Origin: Kappaphycus alvarezii
Lineage: Eukaryota; Rhodophyta; Florideophyceae; Gigartinales; Solieriaceae
Assembly (NCBI GenBank): GCA_002205965.3
Contig: NADL03000592.1
Coordinates: 339,295-403,294, forward strand
DNA length: 64,000 bases
Reading direction: 5' to 3'
Positions within the stretch are counted from its first letter, which is position 1; each line of letters begins with the position of its first letter. Made by a program: the position numbers and the translations under genes. A model generated the notes under the pieces. The model was not told the origin of the DNA. It made no database searches and saw only the letters and a list, made by a program, of their open reading frames with translations. Positions 1-11,519 of this stretch are shown here, piece by piece.

Positions 1-2312
1 TCCCCGGTTATGGGTTGTAATGACCTGTTGCTTACAGAAACCTTGAAAGTGATGCCGTTATCAACACCAGAGTAAGCAAATGCTCTAAGAGTATAATGCA
101 CTTCATTACTATTTGGAGCGTCTGTCCCCTCCAATAAATCGTTCAGATTCCATGATTTTCCATCCAGTTCAATGAAGCAGTCCTGACAACGAGAGAAATA
201 TAACTTAGATTCTGCAGATATCTTGTCCACTCTTTTCCTCAGGAACTGCAACCTGTTTCTATCAAGACATACAAACTGCACAAACGAGTTCTGTATTCCT
301 CCTCTCCAAGCTAGTGCTGCTGCTAGTCCTTTAGGCGTATCTATTTTTCTTACCTTGTTCCGTTGTGAGGTCTTCATGAACGTTCCTATGTGCGACGAGC
401 CCCGCACAAAGTGTGCGTCAATAAGTCCTTTGCCATCTTGAGTCTCTGTGTGCAAGAAAGGAGATATAGTAATGGGAGATATCTTAATTATAACAGGTAG
501 AAGAAGAAAGATTTCATTTGATTAGGAACAGCCAGCGTTATCGGACTGCAGCGTAACCGATTCTATAAACGGTAACTCCTTCTGCAGCTACCGTAAAAAG
601 GCTTCGACCATTGATGCGAAGGCAAGATTATCTTGCTTGTTTGTACCATCCAGGATTTGATCACAGTACACCGCAACACGATCGGCCTCATCACCTTCAA
701 GGACATAGTAGCTTGCTAGGAAACCATGCCATCCAATTCATCGTTAACCGAAATTCTGCTGTGTCGTCTCACGAGCAGAAATGGTCTCGAATTTCATTTT
801 CCAGTTTATGACCACAACGACATGTTCAGTAGATTCTCCAAGTCTACATTTTCGCTCCAGCTCAAGGTGGAGCGCTTATATGGCTTGGTGTTGGTTTTTT
901 ACTCTGACCTGGTGGCCCCGATAAATTTCCATCTTCTTTTCTATATCACTTAAAACCTCCCCAACGTCATTAATCACATCTCTTGGTTAGTTGGCGGCAC
1001 CTTGAACTATTACTTTTAATTCACGGAAGTAGAATCTGGTAAATTTATATGCGTTCCATATTCCTTTTCGAGTACCTTCATTTTCTAGTGGTGAGTCCAT
1101 AAAGAACACCGTATGTGTGGACAGCATCATCTTCCTTTGAAGCATGATGATCATACTGTTGTCGAAGGAAGTTGCGCAATATCTCTAGGAAGCCAGTCAT
1201 TTTTATCACTACTTCCCCATTCACTGCAAAGTCGTCGCTAATTCGTTGTAAAATTGCGACTTTGTCTTTGCCAAGAACCCCAGTAACGTACTCTACTGCT
1301 GTAAGAATCCTCTCCCAGCCAAATGTCAGAATTGATAGTAAGTTGTAAAAGGATCCACGGGAAACCTTTTTGCGAGTCCTGGAATAGCAAAACATCAGGT
1401 AGATTTCAAAGATATCTTTCTTCTCTCGACGGCGTCGTAACGCCGGTAGCTGTATGGTCTCAGCTGAGGATAATCTAATTTTCTTACATCTCCATGACAT
1501 GGTCCCTACATTTGAGGGATGAAAGATAAACGTTATGGCACTTGAAACGGCAGAGTCATCGTATCTTGTCCTGCGAATTACCATCTTCGCTAGTTCGTGA
1601 CCATCCATCACTTCGCTGAAATCATTAAAAGCACGGTCGATACATCTCCCACCCATCGTGAATGATTTATGATAACCGGAACTCTCTGTACGTAATTCTG
1701 ATAAGCTTTGCCTGGATAGGCCCTTGACAATAACTGCCCGTGCAACCATCCCCTGAATGCTACTTTTTGGAGCTTTGGTCGATATATCCGCCAATGCACT
1801 AAGCAACCTTTGCCTTTCATTCGCATTGTTTAATCGCGGCTTGATTATAGCCTTCGCCACATCTTCCAACAGTTTATTGCTTCCGGCAGGATGCTATATT
1901 TCCGTTACCTTTACGGTACACGAAAGCACAGATTGTACCAAAGTACTCCATCTAGGGCCACCACAACCATGTAAAGCAATGTCTGTGTTCCTTTCCTGTT
2001 CGTTCGGCAAATTTTTTTTCGTACTGCGACCCAATCAAAAGCATTCCATACATCGGTAGCAGTCTCGATTGTTTTGCTTGGTCCCCGCTCAAGCGGTGAA
2101 GGTAACTCCTCTTCAGTAGTTTGCTGTAAATGGAGACGAGCCCGCTTAGCAGCTGATCTCAATGTACGCCCAGCTGTATTTAGTCTGCCGGGATTGCCTC
2201 TTTTTCTGGTCAACGCTACACTCGGACTCACACCATCACATGAACACCCACAGCGCCTGCATGAACTTTGACAATATGAGCATTTGCCCACCTTGTATGA
2301 GCAAGATGACAT
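1..2312 (-). pseudogene. Decayed DDE-like transposase-type gene, 3' end beyond the left edge
   Basis: Read right to left, the coding remnant begins with a Cys cluster (CSYCQSSCRRCGCSC, 2150-2312) followed by TRKRGNPGR. A second open stretch at 1078-1869 has no recognised motif. Next come WKMKFETISARETTQQNFG (about 735-800), a GWHGF block, LQSDNAGC (about 525-550) and HTETQDGKGLIDAHF (about 405-450). The reading frame is still open at base 1. The order INWKMK / SDNAGC / HTETQDGKG resembles a repeated eukaryotic protein family that I infer to have an RNase-H-like DDE fold; the first acidic residue appears as Asn here. In-frame stops near 945, 740, 730 and 585, and a frame break near 1900, show it is not functional. 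The family assignment is from memory; decay is seen directly. Confidence 0.6.
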
Positions 2313-2748
2313 CTTGAAAGTCTGCTAGTGCAGAATTGATGCAGACTGAGCACGAAGTTTGGGAATGAGATCTGAAAATGAGACAAAGCAACAATACGCA
2401 TGATCAACAAGCAAAAATATGCATCAACTGTCATTACTCATGAGTAGGTAATGTTCCTGATGATTTCATGAGTTGCTCGATGATCTCATCAAGGAAAACC
2501 AACACCTCTCAAATTTTATTTTGAAAAAATCCCAGAAGGACCCCATACATCCACATTATTATGATATGAAAATGTGCGAGGCTAGCGTCATTGCTGGATG
2601 TATCGCTGGAGTTTGGAATGTGCCATCGACATGGGGTTTGCACCAATCGCGAGGGGACGTTCACAGCTTTCCATTGATACAAAAAATATTCAAAACGAAG
2701 AAATAGCGGATTTGCCAACTTTCGCGCTGTCGTAGAACCCAGACGCAC
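2313..2748. other. Gap between the pseudogene and LINE A
   Basis: Nothing recognisable. The only open frames are short and lack known motifs. It probably holds the 5' flank of the pseudogene to the left and the 3' flank of LINE A to the right. Confidence 0.4.
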
Positions 2749-3459
2749 TTAACTCGTGGCTGGCGTGTTAATGCACTGTTGCATGTATTCACTCACTTCA
2801 GACAGATAGCCCTTGCCTCGTCTAGCGGCGAGACAGATTGCGATGTCATGGAGGAGTTGAAGGCTGGTGATATCGACCTGGCCATAGACATCGATGGCCA
2901 AGGGGCGCAGGTCGATGCCTTCAGACCGGCATGGGGGGCAATAGTAATTGTGCTTCTTGAGGGTTGCCCGTTCGAGCGCGAATTTACCGCCGTCGGCGAG
3001 GTCGCGGTAGGGACGAGAGTGGGGGCTGACGATGGTGACGTCGATGCCTTGCGGGGAGGGAGCGAAGAGGGGGTCGTCGATGACGAGGTCAAGTTTCCGT
3101 TGTTCGGTCGGGCTTTTGAGGAGGTCGGCCGCCAGGGGTCGTTCTCGTGAGACAGACAGGGCAATGGCAGGGTTGGTGAGGTGGCGGTAGAGAGTGTCTC
3201 GTAAACGGTTGTGCCGCCTCACCGCACCTACTGCGCCCTTACAGACGGAGGCGTGGTGACCGTGTGCGTCGAGTACGGGGAGGTGCTGGGCGGAACTTGT
3301 GGAGCACATCGGACAGAGACGAGAGCCATCGAATAGAGGGTTCCCGAGGCGGACATCAACCAAAGTGCGCCAGGCCTCAGCCTCGACGTAGAGGTCGTTG
3401 CTGGAGAGCGGTAGGGTGTAGAATGGGGCGGAGGCCGCAGTGGAGGCGGCGGCCGCCAA
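2749..3459 (-). CDS. LINE A zinc motif and restriction-like endonuclease
   Basis: About 236 codons. A zinc-binding pattern CPMC...DAHGHHASVC lies near residues 49-74. It is followed by RRHNRLRDTLYRHL, then the endonuclease core LDLVIDDPLFAP and GIDVTIVSPHSRPYRDLADGG (about residues 122-160). The core is a PD-(D/E)XK-like arrangement with D-V-T where many enzymes have E/D-x-K. Homologous LINE fragments in this window show the same block as RPADILV...CDITVVSP, which supports the assignment. Role by family: nicks the target DNA to prime reverse transcription. Separated from the RT by frameshifts. Confidence 0.75.
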   Translation of the reverse strand: MAAAASTAASAPFYTLPLSSNDLYVEAEAWRTLVDVRLGNPLFDGSRLCPMCSTSSAQHLPVLDAHGHHASVCKGAVGAVRRHNRLRDTLYRHLTNPAIALSVSRERPLAADLLKSPTEQRKLDLVIDDPLFAPSPQGIDVTIVSPHSRPYRDLADGGKFALERATLKKHNYYCPPCRSEGIDLRPLAIDVYGQVDITSLQLLHDIAICLAARRGKGYLSEVSEYMQQCINTPATS

Positions 3460-3642
3460 ACGGGCACGGTGATGGGGGGGGTGAGGGTTTGATTTTGTAT
3501 ACGACGGAGAATGACGGTATGGAGGTGTGCGGTGATTTCGTCCTGTAGGTGCCGGGGGTGGGAGTCCTCCGGTCTGGGCGTACGAGAGATCAGGTTCTCG
3601 AGTTGGAGGTCCGGGGGGAGGGCGAGGGCAATGGCAAGGGGG

Positions 3643-5175
3643 TCATAGGCAGGAGCGAGGAGGCGGGGGGTAGAGTCGGGTAGGGCCGAGAACCTGTTGG
3701 ACGAGTGTGGAGTTATTAAGGAGAGAGACGGTGTAGGCGATGATGTGAACGCCTTGGGTTTGGGTAAGGCCGAGGCCACCCGAGTGGAAGGGGAGAGTGG
3801 CTTGGGTCCAGCCTGCGTTTGTTTGGCGGCGATGTATGCTTTCGAATACCCTTCGCATTCCCTCGTCAAAGGACTTGGCAAGGGCAGTGGTTAAGTGCGG
3901 CGGGGTACTGCGGAAAAGATACATGAGCCGACAGGACGAGGCGCAGTAACGAAGAATGTGAAAAGCAAGATGGGGGTCTTTCAACATGACGAGCGACACC
4001 CAAAACGTGCGGATCTTGGCAAGGGTTTCATCCAGGAGACGGTAGCACCCGGTATGGAGCCCAACTGGGCTACCAAGCACTTTGGTGGCCTCCGCGGTGT
4101 TAAAGTCACATGGCAAGGCGGCCGCGTTGAGGAGGTCCGAGGGTGGGGCGGTCGGCCACCAAGCTGAAGTCTTGTGGCGTGAGAGGTTGATGTGGAAACC
4201 GGACTCCCGTCCGCGGGCGGATAGAAAACCGAGTACCGAGCTTGCAATTTCCAGTGGCACGATGAGGTTACCGTCGTCAGCGTACCAGACATTAAGGGGG
4301 AGGCTGGGAAAGGTATTGCGGAGTTCGAGGAGCAGGGGTTGCAGCGCGAGGGCGAAAAGGAGCATACCCAAGGGGTCACCCTGCTGGGTATCTGTGCGGC
4401 TGCGGATGATGTGGCGGCCAAACATAAGTCGCGAGTCAGGGCCGTACAGGAAGTGCACAAAGCGGGAGGCCTCGGGCAGGCTTGCGATTGTTTCGGCGAG
4501 GATGATGCGACGTTTAATTGAGTTGAAAGCATTTTGGGCATCCACCTGGATGAGGACGTGGGGAGTGGGGGCGGGCGTGAGCTGGCGGATTTGCTGACGA
4601 ACAGCGTGGGCGATCACTTCGGTGGCTGAGGGCACACCCACTGCGAGTTGGAGCGGACGGAGGTAGGCAGACAGAGCCACGTTTTGTCGCGCACGTTTCA
4701 TGATGAGGCGTCCGACTAGGCGCCGGATGACTAGGCCAACGGCGATTGGGCGTAAGCTGCGACCTAGTGGGTCTTTGGGAAGACCCACAAGTGACGAGTA
4801 CTCTGCGAGGTCGGAGGGCGCGTCGCCGTCCACGAGGCAATGCAAAAGTTTGGTTAGCCAGTCGAGAGCGCTGTTAGACGGTTCAACACCACGCGGAGCG
4901 TGGGAGACCGAACGCAAGATGGCGGGGCGGAGGCCGTCGGGTCCGGGGCTGGAGTGACGAGAAAGTCGACGGAGTTCGCGGCGTACTTCAGCGCCCGTGA
5001 TTTTGAAAGCCCGAGGAAGGTGCGATCTTGGAGCGGCTTCGAACGGGAGCGCAGGTGCTGGGTGGAGAGCGATGAGTTGCGAAGCGTTAGCAGATGTGGG
5101 GGCGACAGGTGGTACAGGGGTAAGTAGGGCCTGAGCAGTTTTCCGGGGGAACCATTGAGCAGGGCGCGCCTGCAA
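3643..5175 (-). CDS. LINE A reverse transcriptase (long open stretch)
   Basis: About 510 codons are open without interruption. The left end is set by a frame break rather than an ATG (the first codon listed is TTG). Landmarks in order: SSPGPDGLRP (about residue 75), RPIAVG (about 145), motif A QVDAQNAFNSI (about 215), motif B TQQGDPLGMLLFALAL (about 265) and motif C WYADDGNLIV (about 300), followed by the thumb. All three catalytic Asp positions (the D of VDAQ and YADD) are present, so this copy's RT core looks chemically intact. It copies element RNA at the nicked target in target-primed reverse transcription. The ORF stops at 3643 where a frameshift separates it from the endonuclease. Confidence 0.85.
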   Translation of the reverse strand: MQARPAQWFPRKTAQALLTPVPPVAPTSANASQLIALHPAPALPFEAAPRSHLPRAFKITGAEVRRELRRLSRHSSPGPDGLRPAILRSVSHAPRGVEPSNSALDWLTKLLHCLVDGDAPSDLAEYSSLVGLPKDPLGRSLRPIAVGLVIRRLVGRLIMKRARQNVALSAYLRPLQLAVGVPSATEVIAHAVRQQIRQLTPAPTPHVLIQVDAQNAFNSIKRRIILAETIASLPEASRFVHFLYGPDSRLMFGRHIIRSRTDTQQGDPLGMLLFALALQPLLLELRNTFPSLPLNVWYADDGNLIVPLEIASSVLGFLSARGRESGFHINLSRHKTSAWWPTAPPSDLLNAAALPCDFNTAEATKVLGSPVGLHTGCYRLLDETLAKIRTFWVSLVMLKDPHLAFHILRYCASSCRLMYLFRSTPPHLTTALAKSFDEGMRRVFESIHRRQTNAGWTQATLPFHSGGLGLTQTQGVHIIAYTVSLLNNSTLVQQVLGPTRLYPPPPRSCL

Positions 5176-5573
5176 CGGTCGGCCGGGGTTCCCGCTGGGG
5201 GAAGGTTACGGTTGTAAATTGCGGCGAATGCATCCGTGGCTTCATCAAGTAATTGGCTCCACTGGCCAGTGCGTGCGAGGAGGATACGTCGCTTGATGGA
5301 GGCGACAGCACTAGGGCGGTGGCGGTTCCGCGGTTCGCCTCGGCCATGAGGAAAGAACCTTGCTAATAGTGGTGTATGGCTAATTGGCAGTTTGTATATG
5401 CTCTAACGCGCGTAACGGATGTGCCGGAAAATCATGGTGGTAGATCTTTATTTGTCATACAATGTCGCACAGAGGCGTGCGGAGGGTATTTATAAATTAA
5501 CTACGGATGCGGGCGGCGGGTAGAAACTTGTCGCGCCTGCATTATTTGGAGACTAAATGCAAAACGGGAAATC

Positions 5574-6259
5574 ATGGCGTGTTATGGAAATACTGTGGGA
5601 AACAACATCAAAAATTATCAGTTGTTCCCAAAGCACTTTCCACTGATCGACGGTCTGTTTCAGTGCTTGGCTTGCATAATGTCTTCAAGCAGGAGGAAGA
5701 CTTGTCCCGTCGATACTTGCGAGAGGTTCGTTACGGGTACTTTAGGAACATGGCACGGACTGTCACTGCCATCCAGAGCCACTAACTCTTCTGGTCACTT
5801 TTCTGAACTCAAGAAAAGACGTTTTGCCTTAAAACGTAAGTAGCGAGTCTCTTGCGGCTTTGAACCTTCGCTTTCAAATGGGCTTTCGTAGCTGTACCAT
5901 AACTAACACGCTGCATTCTGGGCACTTTGAAGCCTCGCTACAAATGCACATGAACGGAAAACATGCCGGCCATCCGCTACAGCAACAAGCTCCACACTGT
6001 TGCGACGAATGCTTGTTTGCTTTCGGAACAGAAACAGGTCTCGATGACCACATACTATCAGTTCACGTACGTTGCACAGAGTATAACCGCTTAAATGTTT
6101 TCATGTCACGTCATGCAGTAGGCTGATATCAACGAGTGTATACAACGTAATTTCTTCTTGTAGCTCGGATATAGGTACAGGTGTAATCAATGCGACGCCT
6201 CGTACACTAGCAGAAACGGCCTTCGGATGCATGTCCTCTCCAAGCACACTCAGAACTAG
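5574..6259 (+). pseudogene. C2H2 zinc-finger gene (3' part, two clear fingers)
   Basis: Two C2H2 fingers are clear: CDECLFAFGTETGLDDHILSVH (C-x2-C-x12-H-x4-H) and CNQCDASYTSRNGLRMHVLSKH (same spacing). They are joined across an intron at 6067-6163 (GTACGT...TTCTTCTTGTAG). Splicing after CAC (6066) and before CTC (6164) keeps the frame to the TAG at 6257-6259. Upstream, QMHMNGKH could be the end of a third finger. A second candidate intron, 5836-5891 (GTAAGT...CGTAG), has good sites but does not join the frames. The stop before 5860 therefore leaves the 5' half uncertain. Probable nucleic-acid-binding protein; partner unknown. It may be a transposon-associated zinc-finger gene rather than a host regulator. 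Confidence 0.55.
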
Positions 6260-6366
6260 CACCTGTTCCAGCATCTCTTCAATGATGACACAGTGTCATG
6301 CATGGTTGACAAGGTCGCATGGAAATCCTTGAGACATTTCTCTGTCAAGCAAGGTCGGAGCAGATT

Positions 6367-7718
6367 TCATTGTGCATAGTCGTATGCATCTAGATGGTCT
6401 AAAATATGACATTTCAAACTCGTAGCTTGACAAACCACACGCATCTGTTCCACTGTTCCGTAAGCTGCCCAAAGCTTCAAGTATGAATCCATGCCCAGGT
6501 TTGGTTTTCCTTCCTCAACAACTTGTGCGTTCAAAACATGCACTTCAGAAAACGGCAAATCAATCGTTGCGCTGCCCCAATCGTAAAGAATATATTGACT
6601 TGAATCCTTTTTACTTGATATAATGTTGTTGTCCCACAGATCACCGTGCACCAAGCACATAGGTAACCCCAGTTCTACGTACAAGAACTTCAAGAGCTCA
6701 AAACACACATCTCGGTACTGTTTAACTCGAGAGTCCCCGCCGTTCAATATTTCCAGTCCTTGAACAATTTCCGTGTTTGCCAGTATTTTATCCAAGCGAT
6801 CATTGATGCTGGCAAAGCTCTGGCACCGCAGTCCGATTGCCTCCAAGTCCTCAATGTGGTTCAATGAGGCCAGTTGCAGCCTTCCAAGCAGTATTGCAAT
6901 GCGATCAAAATCCACACGAGTCAATCTGTCCTTCATCGTTTCACCGTAGTCATCCATAAGCATCCACTCCTCCTCTTCATTGACATAAAGTGGCTGAGGC
7001 ACCAAAAACGGCGCAAAGCGAGCGACAGTGGCCATTGTTCGGGCTTCCCTTTTACGGCTGCATTTCAAATAGACTTTACCTCTACTTGTGTCAGCGCGGA
7101 GCACCGCAGCAACTTTCGATATCTTGTATTGCTCGAATCGCCCAACAATGCGGTAACCAAGGTCATCCAAAGCCATAGATGCTTTTCGTGTAAATTTCAG
7201 ATGCCAGCCAGGTACCTCCCATGGTTGCAAACCGTCCTCTGAAATCTTCTTGATTTGAGATCTGGCGGCGGCATAGGCAGCTTGTATATCATAGTCATAA
7301 GCGAATTTGATATCACCTTTTCTTCGCAAGCGTAATATATAGTCTATGGACATAAACTCGTACGAAGGTTTTTGAGGGTTGCAGGGAAGCCAATTTTTGG
7401 ACAAAGCGGGGCCATACACTCAAACAGAGCGTAACGAAAAGATAGATGGCGTTGAAAAATGTCATACATGGTGGCGTGTAGCGAAACAAGTTCATAGGCC
7501 GTCCCAGTGAGATTTGTCAGCTGCTTGCTACAATATTCGCTCATTAGCGTTCTGGAATCTGGTTGCTCTGGAATTCTGAGTCGAATAAAGGTTACCGACG
7601 AGGAGGAGGGACGATGCACTAAGACCGAGTAGTTTTCCGAATCTAGAACCAACACAAAGTATTCTGTGCCATTCGTGTCTGCAAGACGCCCTCGCAAATT
7701 TTTGTGCGGCTCGGACAT
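6367..7718 (-). CDS. APH-family phosphotransferase with an N-terminal extension, one frameshift
   Basis: The downstream ORF (6367-7419) carries the signature of the APH/choline-kinase-like family (PF01636). It has PWEVPGWHLKF, VLRADTSRGKVYLK (nucleotide-binding lysine), a WMLMDDYGETM hinge, the catalytic loop CLVHGDLWDNNI (HGDxxxxN) and ILYDWGSATIDLPF (metal-binding Asp). The upstream ORF starts at ATG 7718 (MSEPHKNLRGRLADTNG) and supplies about 100 residues of unassigned, probably beta-rich, extension. The two are in different frames and join near 7410-7425, implying a single-base indel. All kinase catalytic residues remain. The substrate cannot be inferred; many family members act on small alcohols or sugars. 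The closest resemblance I recall is to bacterial-type phosphotransferases, so ancient transfer is possible but untested. Confidence 0.75.
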
Positions 7719-7802
7719 GCTGTAGTTTCCAAATGAACGGCGACCGGTAAAGATGGAACTCGGTTTTAATGTGTATTGGCGATAAAGTGGTTCAAAGTGC
7801 AA

Positions 7803-8699
7803 ATCGCCTGTTGTGAAAAGTGATTGTCAACACGCCCTCGTTCGCCACTTGCAACCGGCGAATAGTCTTCTTTGAGCGTACGGCACTCTAGATTACACAA
7901 AACGTTTTCATGGACGGAAGCTCCTTGCGACTAGTGATGGCGGGGAATTATTGGTCATAGATTTTTAAGCACATAAAAATTGAAAAATTTTCAATTCCTT
8001 GTAATAGAATTATTCCAAAATAATTGTCATTTTATTCCCTACCTGTGCATATAAACTCACAAAGGAATTAATGACTTCCTGGGGTAATAAAAGAATTAAT
8101 GACTTTCTAAAGTCATTAAAGAATTTATGACTTACCTACCAAATTATTACCTGGGAGCAATAGAATACACTATGGCAAAATTATTATTATTACCAATTAA
8201 TTACCTGCCTACAATAGAATTCATCACTAGGGCATGGAAAAATAATAACTGTATTACCATTCTTATTCTATTGGAATAAATATTCACCTTACCACATCTC
8301 CGGAACTTTCATGACCACAAAGTAATTAATTATCTATGACTTGATCACCAAATATGCCCCTTAAAAGTCATGATTTTACAGTATTCTATACTATTGCCTA
8401 GAATGACACAGTTTTGAACAGATCCAAATAGCCACAATATTCTTGGTCAGAACCGTCTAAGACCAGAAAACACAAGGTTTACCGAAAACTACCGATTTCA
8501 CGACCTTTTCAGCCAAAATGAATTCCCAGAGCGCAAATGCGCAATCTGAGCCCATAATGCAAACCAAACCCCCTTCGGTCCGCGAAAAAGGTCCAACGGC
8601 CCCTCTCTCAGTGCGAAACACACCAGGTCCGACAACTACCCATTTTGTACCGTATGATGGAAATTCAAACAACCCGATCTTTTCTTTCGTGTAGCTTGA
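7803..8699. other. AT-rich non-coding region with repeated ATTAATGAC motifs
   Basis: 7960-8420 is markedly AT-rich and repeats short words such as GAATTAATGACTT, TAATTATTAC and ATAGAAT. A similar AT-rich block with AATTAATGACC lies at 12520-12900. No coding potential is seen. Both could be relics of one short AT-rich mobile element, but no clean terminal inverted repeats or target duplications are visible. Confidence 0.4.
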
Positions 8700-10917
8700 A
8701 CGGGTTTACTCCAAAGTTGAACCGCACAAGCGAAAGTTCAAATGTCGGCTTTGCGCGAAAGTAGGTGCTTTGGGACGTGGAACCACAAATATCCGAAGCC
8801 ACATGAACAGCAAACACAAGACAACTGACATCTCCGTGTCATTCGATAAACGTAAGGGGGTTCAGCTATTATATCAAGCCTGACAAACCCTGGCTTCAAG
8901 AAAATGTTCACCCAGAAGGTCAACAAATCGGGTTCCGTTCAGAAGAAATTTATTCGGTTATGCGCAGAATGGATTGTCTCAATCAAAGACCGCTTTCTAT
9001 TGTTGAAGATTCGGGGTTTCGCGCAATTGTAGAAGAATTTGCTCCCAAAATCAACCATGTCAGCCGTCAGACCGTCAGTCATATTTTACAGAAATCTGAG
9101 GCTATTGTTGATAAGTTGAATGCAGATACACTCGAAAAGGTTCCAATTTTAGCCGGAACTATAGATGTTTGGACAGCCGAAAATAATGATTCCTATTCAT
9201 CTTTAACAATATCGTTCATTGACAGCGAATGGGGATACCATACAAACTTGGTATGCTGCACTAAGTTGGTTGCTCGCCATACTGTAAAGGAACTTTCACG
9301 CTTTCTTCTTGAATCTACGAAGAAATTAGGTATCGAAAAAAAGTGGCTTTTATAACCACTGCAGCGCTGCTAATGCGAGGAGACAGGTCGAGCTTACGTC
9401 GGAAGAGGAAGGGATTTTGGCTGAAATTGAGGATTCTGTACTGCTGGAGTCGCGGCTCGAGAAAATCAGAGAGCTTGAAAGTGGAGAGGAAACTGACGAG
9501 GTCGCCTCGATTTATGCGCAAGAAAGGGATGCAATTACGTTTAAGGCAACTGAATCTGAACCCGCTTCCAATGAATCAGTATCGAAGAAGCTGAAACTGG
9601 ACTGGATGACAAGGATGTCAATGAGGATTTCAGCGAAGATTCATTCGATTATGAGCTCAATTTGATCCTGAATGCTACCTTGCCGCAGTTGCCTGAAAAC
9701 TTTTCACTTGCAGACACTGTTCCTGAAAGATCCTCGACCAATGAGACACAGTTAGCCTACACTTTCAGATCTTCTTGGAACCGAATCGCATGTGCATCTC
9801 ATTCGCTTCAGATTTCGTCTCGTAAGGCATTCTCAACAAGGATATTGACGAATTACTAATGAAAGTGCGCCAGACTGTCAAGTTTTTTAAGAAGTCTGCA
9901 GTTGCTGCACAGTACCTGATTTCAGAGCTTTCGTCAAAAAATGTGGGTATATTGCGGCTAATTTTGGATGTTAAGACAAGATGGGGATCTACTGTTTCAA
10001 TGATTGAGAGTTTTTGTATTTGGAACCCTATTTTGGATCCGCAGTCGAAAAACTGTATGCTGACAATGTTATATGGAAAGGTGTCGGTCCAGCTGATAGA
10101 CCCACCGCTAGGGAAAAGCTATCCCTGAACGCTATTGTTGAGCTATTCAGGGCAGTCGAAGAAAGTACAGCTTTGTTGGGATCTCAAGGAGGCCCAAAAA
10201 TGCATTTGAAGGACATTTGTCGGCAGGAATTTTGAAAATTCTGAAAAAGAAGAAGGAGCAAAATGTAATGGATTCTGTGACGCGAAGATTGGCAGATGAT
10301 TTATCTGAATTAATCCTGAACCGCAGTAAGAAGAATAACCTTCAGTGTACAATGGCAGAGCATTGCGCTCATGTTGCAACTCTTCTGACTCCCATGTATT
10401 TCAAAATGAAGCACAAGGTTTTCTTGGGTGGAGTTGATGCTTACACATTCTCTGACACAGCTGCTGTGAAGCTTATCTCAAAATTGGCGGAAAACTACTT
10501 CACTATCACGGTTTCGTCAGGGTCGGATGCTTTAAATGAAAAAGCATCCGAACATTCAAAGAAGGGTGTTTTATCAAGTTTCGATTCAGATGATGATGAT
10601 GTGCAAATTGGGGATAAAGTTGATGCCTCCATTGATTCCGAAATCAACCTTTACAAGTTTATGGCGGCTTCTGCAAAAGAAATGGAGCCGCTTGATTTTT
10701 GGAAGAAGTATGAAGGCACATTCCCAATCTTATCTCGAGTCTCACGTGTCGTTTTTACTCCTAATTCTTCCTCAAAACATCTGAAAGAGTGTTTAGCATT
10801 GCTGGATCAATTAGATCCAAGAAGAGATCCCGGCTGACATCTGGCCTTACCGATTGTCTTTTGAAAGTTGGAGAATATCTGAAGAGACAAAAGCATCTTC
10901 CAGACGAAGTGAATTAG
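8700..10917 (+). pseudogene. hAT-superfamily transposase, frameshifted
   Basis: A BED-type zinc finger (CRLCAKVG...NIRSHMNSKH, about 8742-8820) is followed by RPLSIVEDSGFRAIVEEF and GTIDVWTAENNDSYSSLTISF, the hAT first-Asp block. Then come VKFFKKSAVAA...VKTRWGSTVSMIE and DALNEKASEHS. The C-terminal dimerisation block EPLDFWKKYEGTFPILSRVSR is followed by RSRLTSGLTDCLL ending at 10917. The order and spacing match hAT (hobo/Ac/Tam3) transposases. At least five frame breaks occur (near 8880, 9355, 9660, 10020 and 10800), including the SERVFS-type motif being out of frame. I could not find convincing terminal inverted repeats or an 8-bp duplication. Non-functional as read. Confidence 0.75.
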
Positions 10918-11519
10918 ATCCGAAATATTGAGAATGTTAAAATTCTTTATTTGACGTCTACTGAATTCCGTTTATATGTCAAGCTACATGAGGTACAATA
11001 AAATATTATTCGCTCTTTTGACGAAATAGGCTTTGATTTGTAGACATACGCACAGCTTTTCTGCCCCAGGCCCTGTAAAAATAGATATTTATCGATATAC
11101 ATGTAAATAACTACAACTTACCCCTTTCAGGTAAGTTCAAGATTCACTTTCACATGTTTAATGGACTCCAGGTTTTTTAAGTTGTGTGTCTTGTAATAAA
11201 TCCTCGAAAAATATTCAAAACAGCCTTTTACTCACAAAACAGGTTTAAAACATAGCTGCCTTCTGGCGATATATTTCTATGAGTAGCACTCCAATCTCTG
11301 GCGCTTCTTAGCGGGCATCTAGATAACAACTTCCTTGTACTACGTTATGACAGTAATCTGAGAACGATCTCGGAATCAGAAAATTAAATCACCGCTCCAA
11401 CTAAGTTACTGCGAGAAAGGATATGACTATCCAGAATCCCAGGACTTCGGCTTAACCACTCGACCACGGATCGATTATTGAGAATAATGACGCGAATAGT
11501 TGTATATATACATTTGGAA
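10918..11519. other. Non-coding gap
   Basis: No coding region is recognised. It is likely the 3' flank of the hAT relic up to the truncated 5' end of the LINE fragment at about 11520. Confidence 0.3.

Larger units (their letters stand above)
2749..5347 (-). mobile_element. LINE A: non-LTR retrotransposon with R2-like endonuclease, frameshifted
   Basis: This is the most complete single LINE in the window. From 5' to 3' on the minus strand it carries an N-terminal region, a reverse transcriptase, a CCHC-type zinc motif and a restriction-like endonuclease. That order (endonuclease after RT) is typical of R2/R4/NeSL-type elements, not of L1 types with an N-terminal APE endonuclease. Frame breaks lie near 5100-5175, 3665 and 3460, so the polyprotein is not continuous. 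I see no poly(A) or clear target-site duplication. The same family occurs at 27761-34402 and 51503-52378, and relatives occur at 11520, 13041, 17195 and 48660. Confidence 0.8.

Noticed and set aside
6367-7718. Bacterial contamination as explanation for the APH-type kinase
   Set aside because: It is embedded in eukaryotic transposon DNA with no bacterial operon context.
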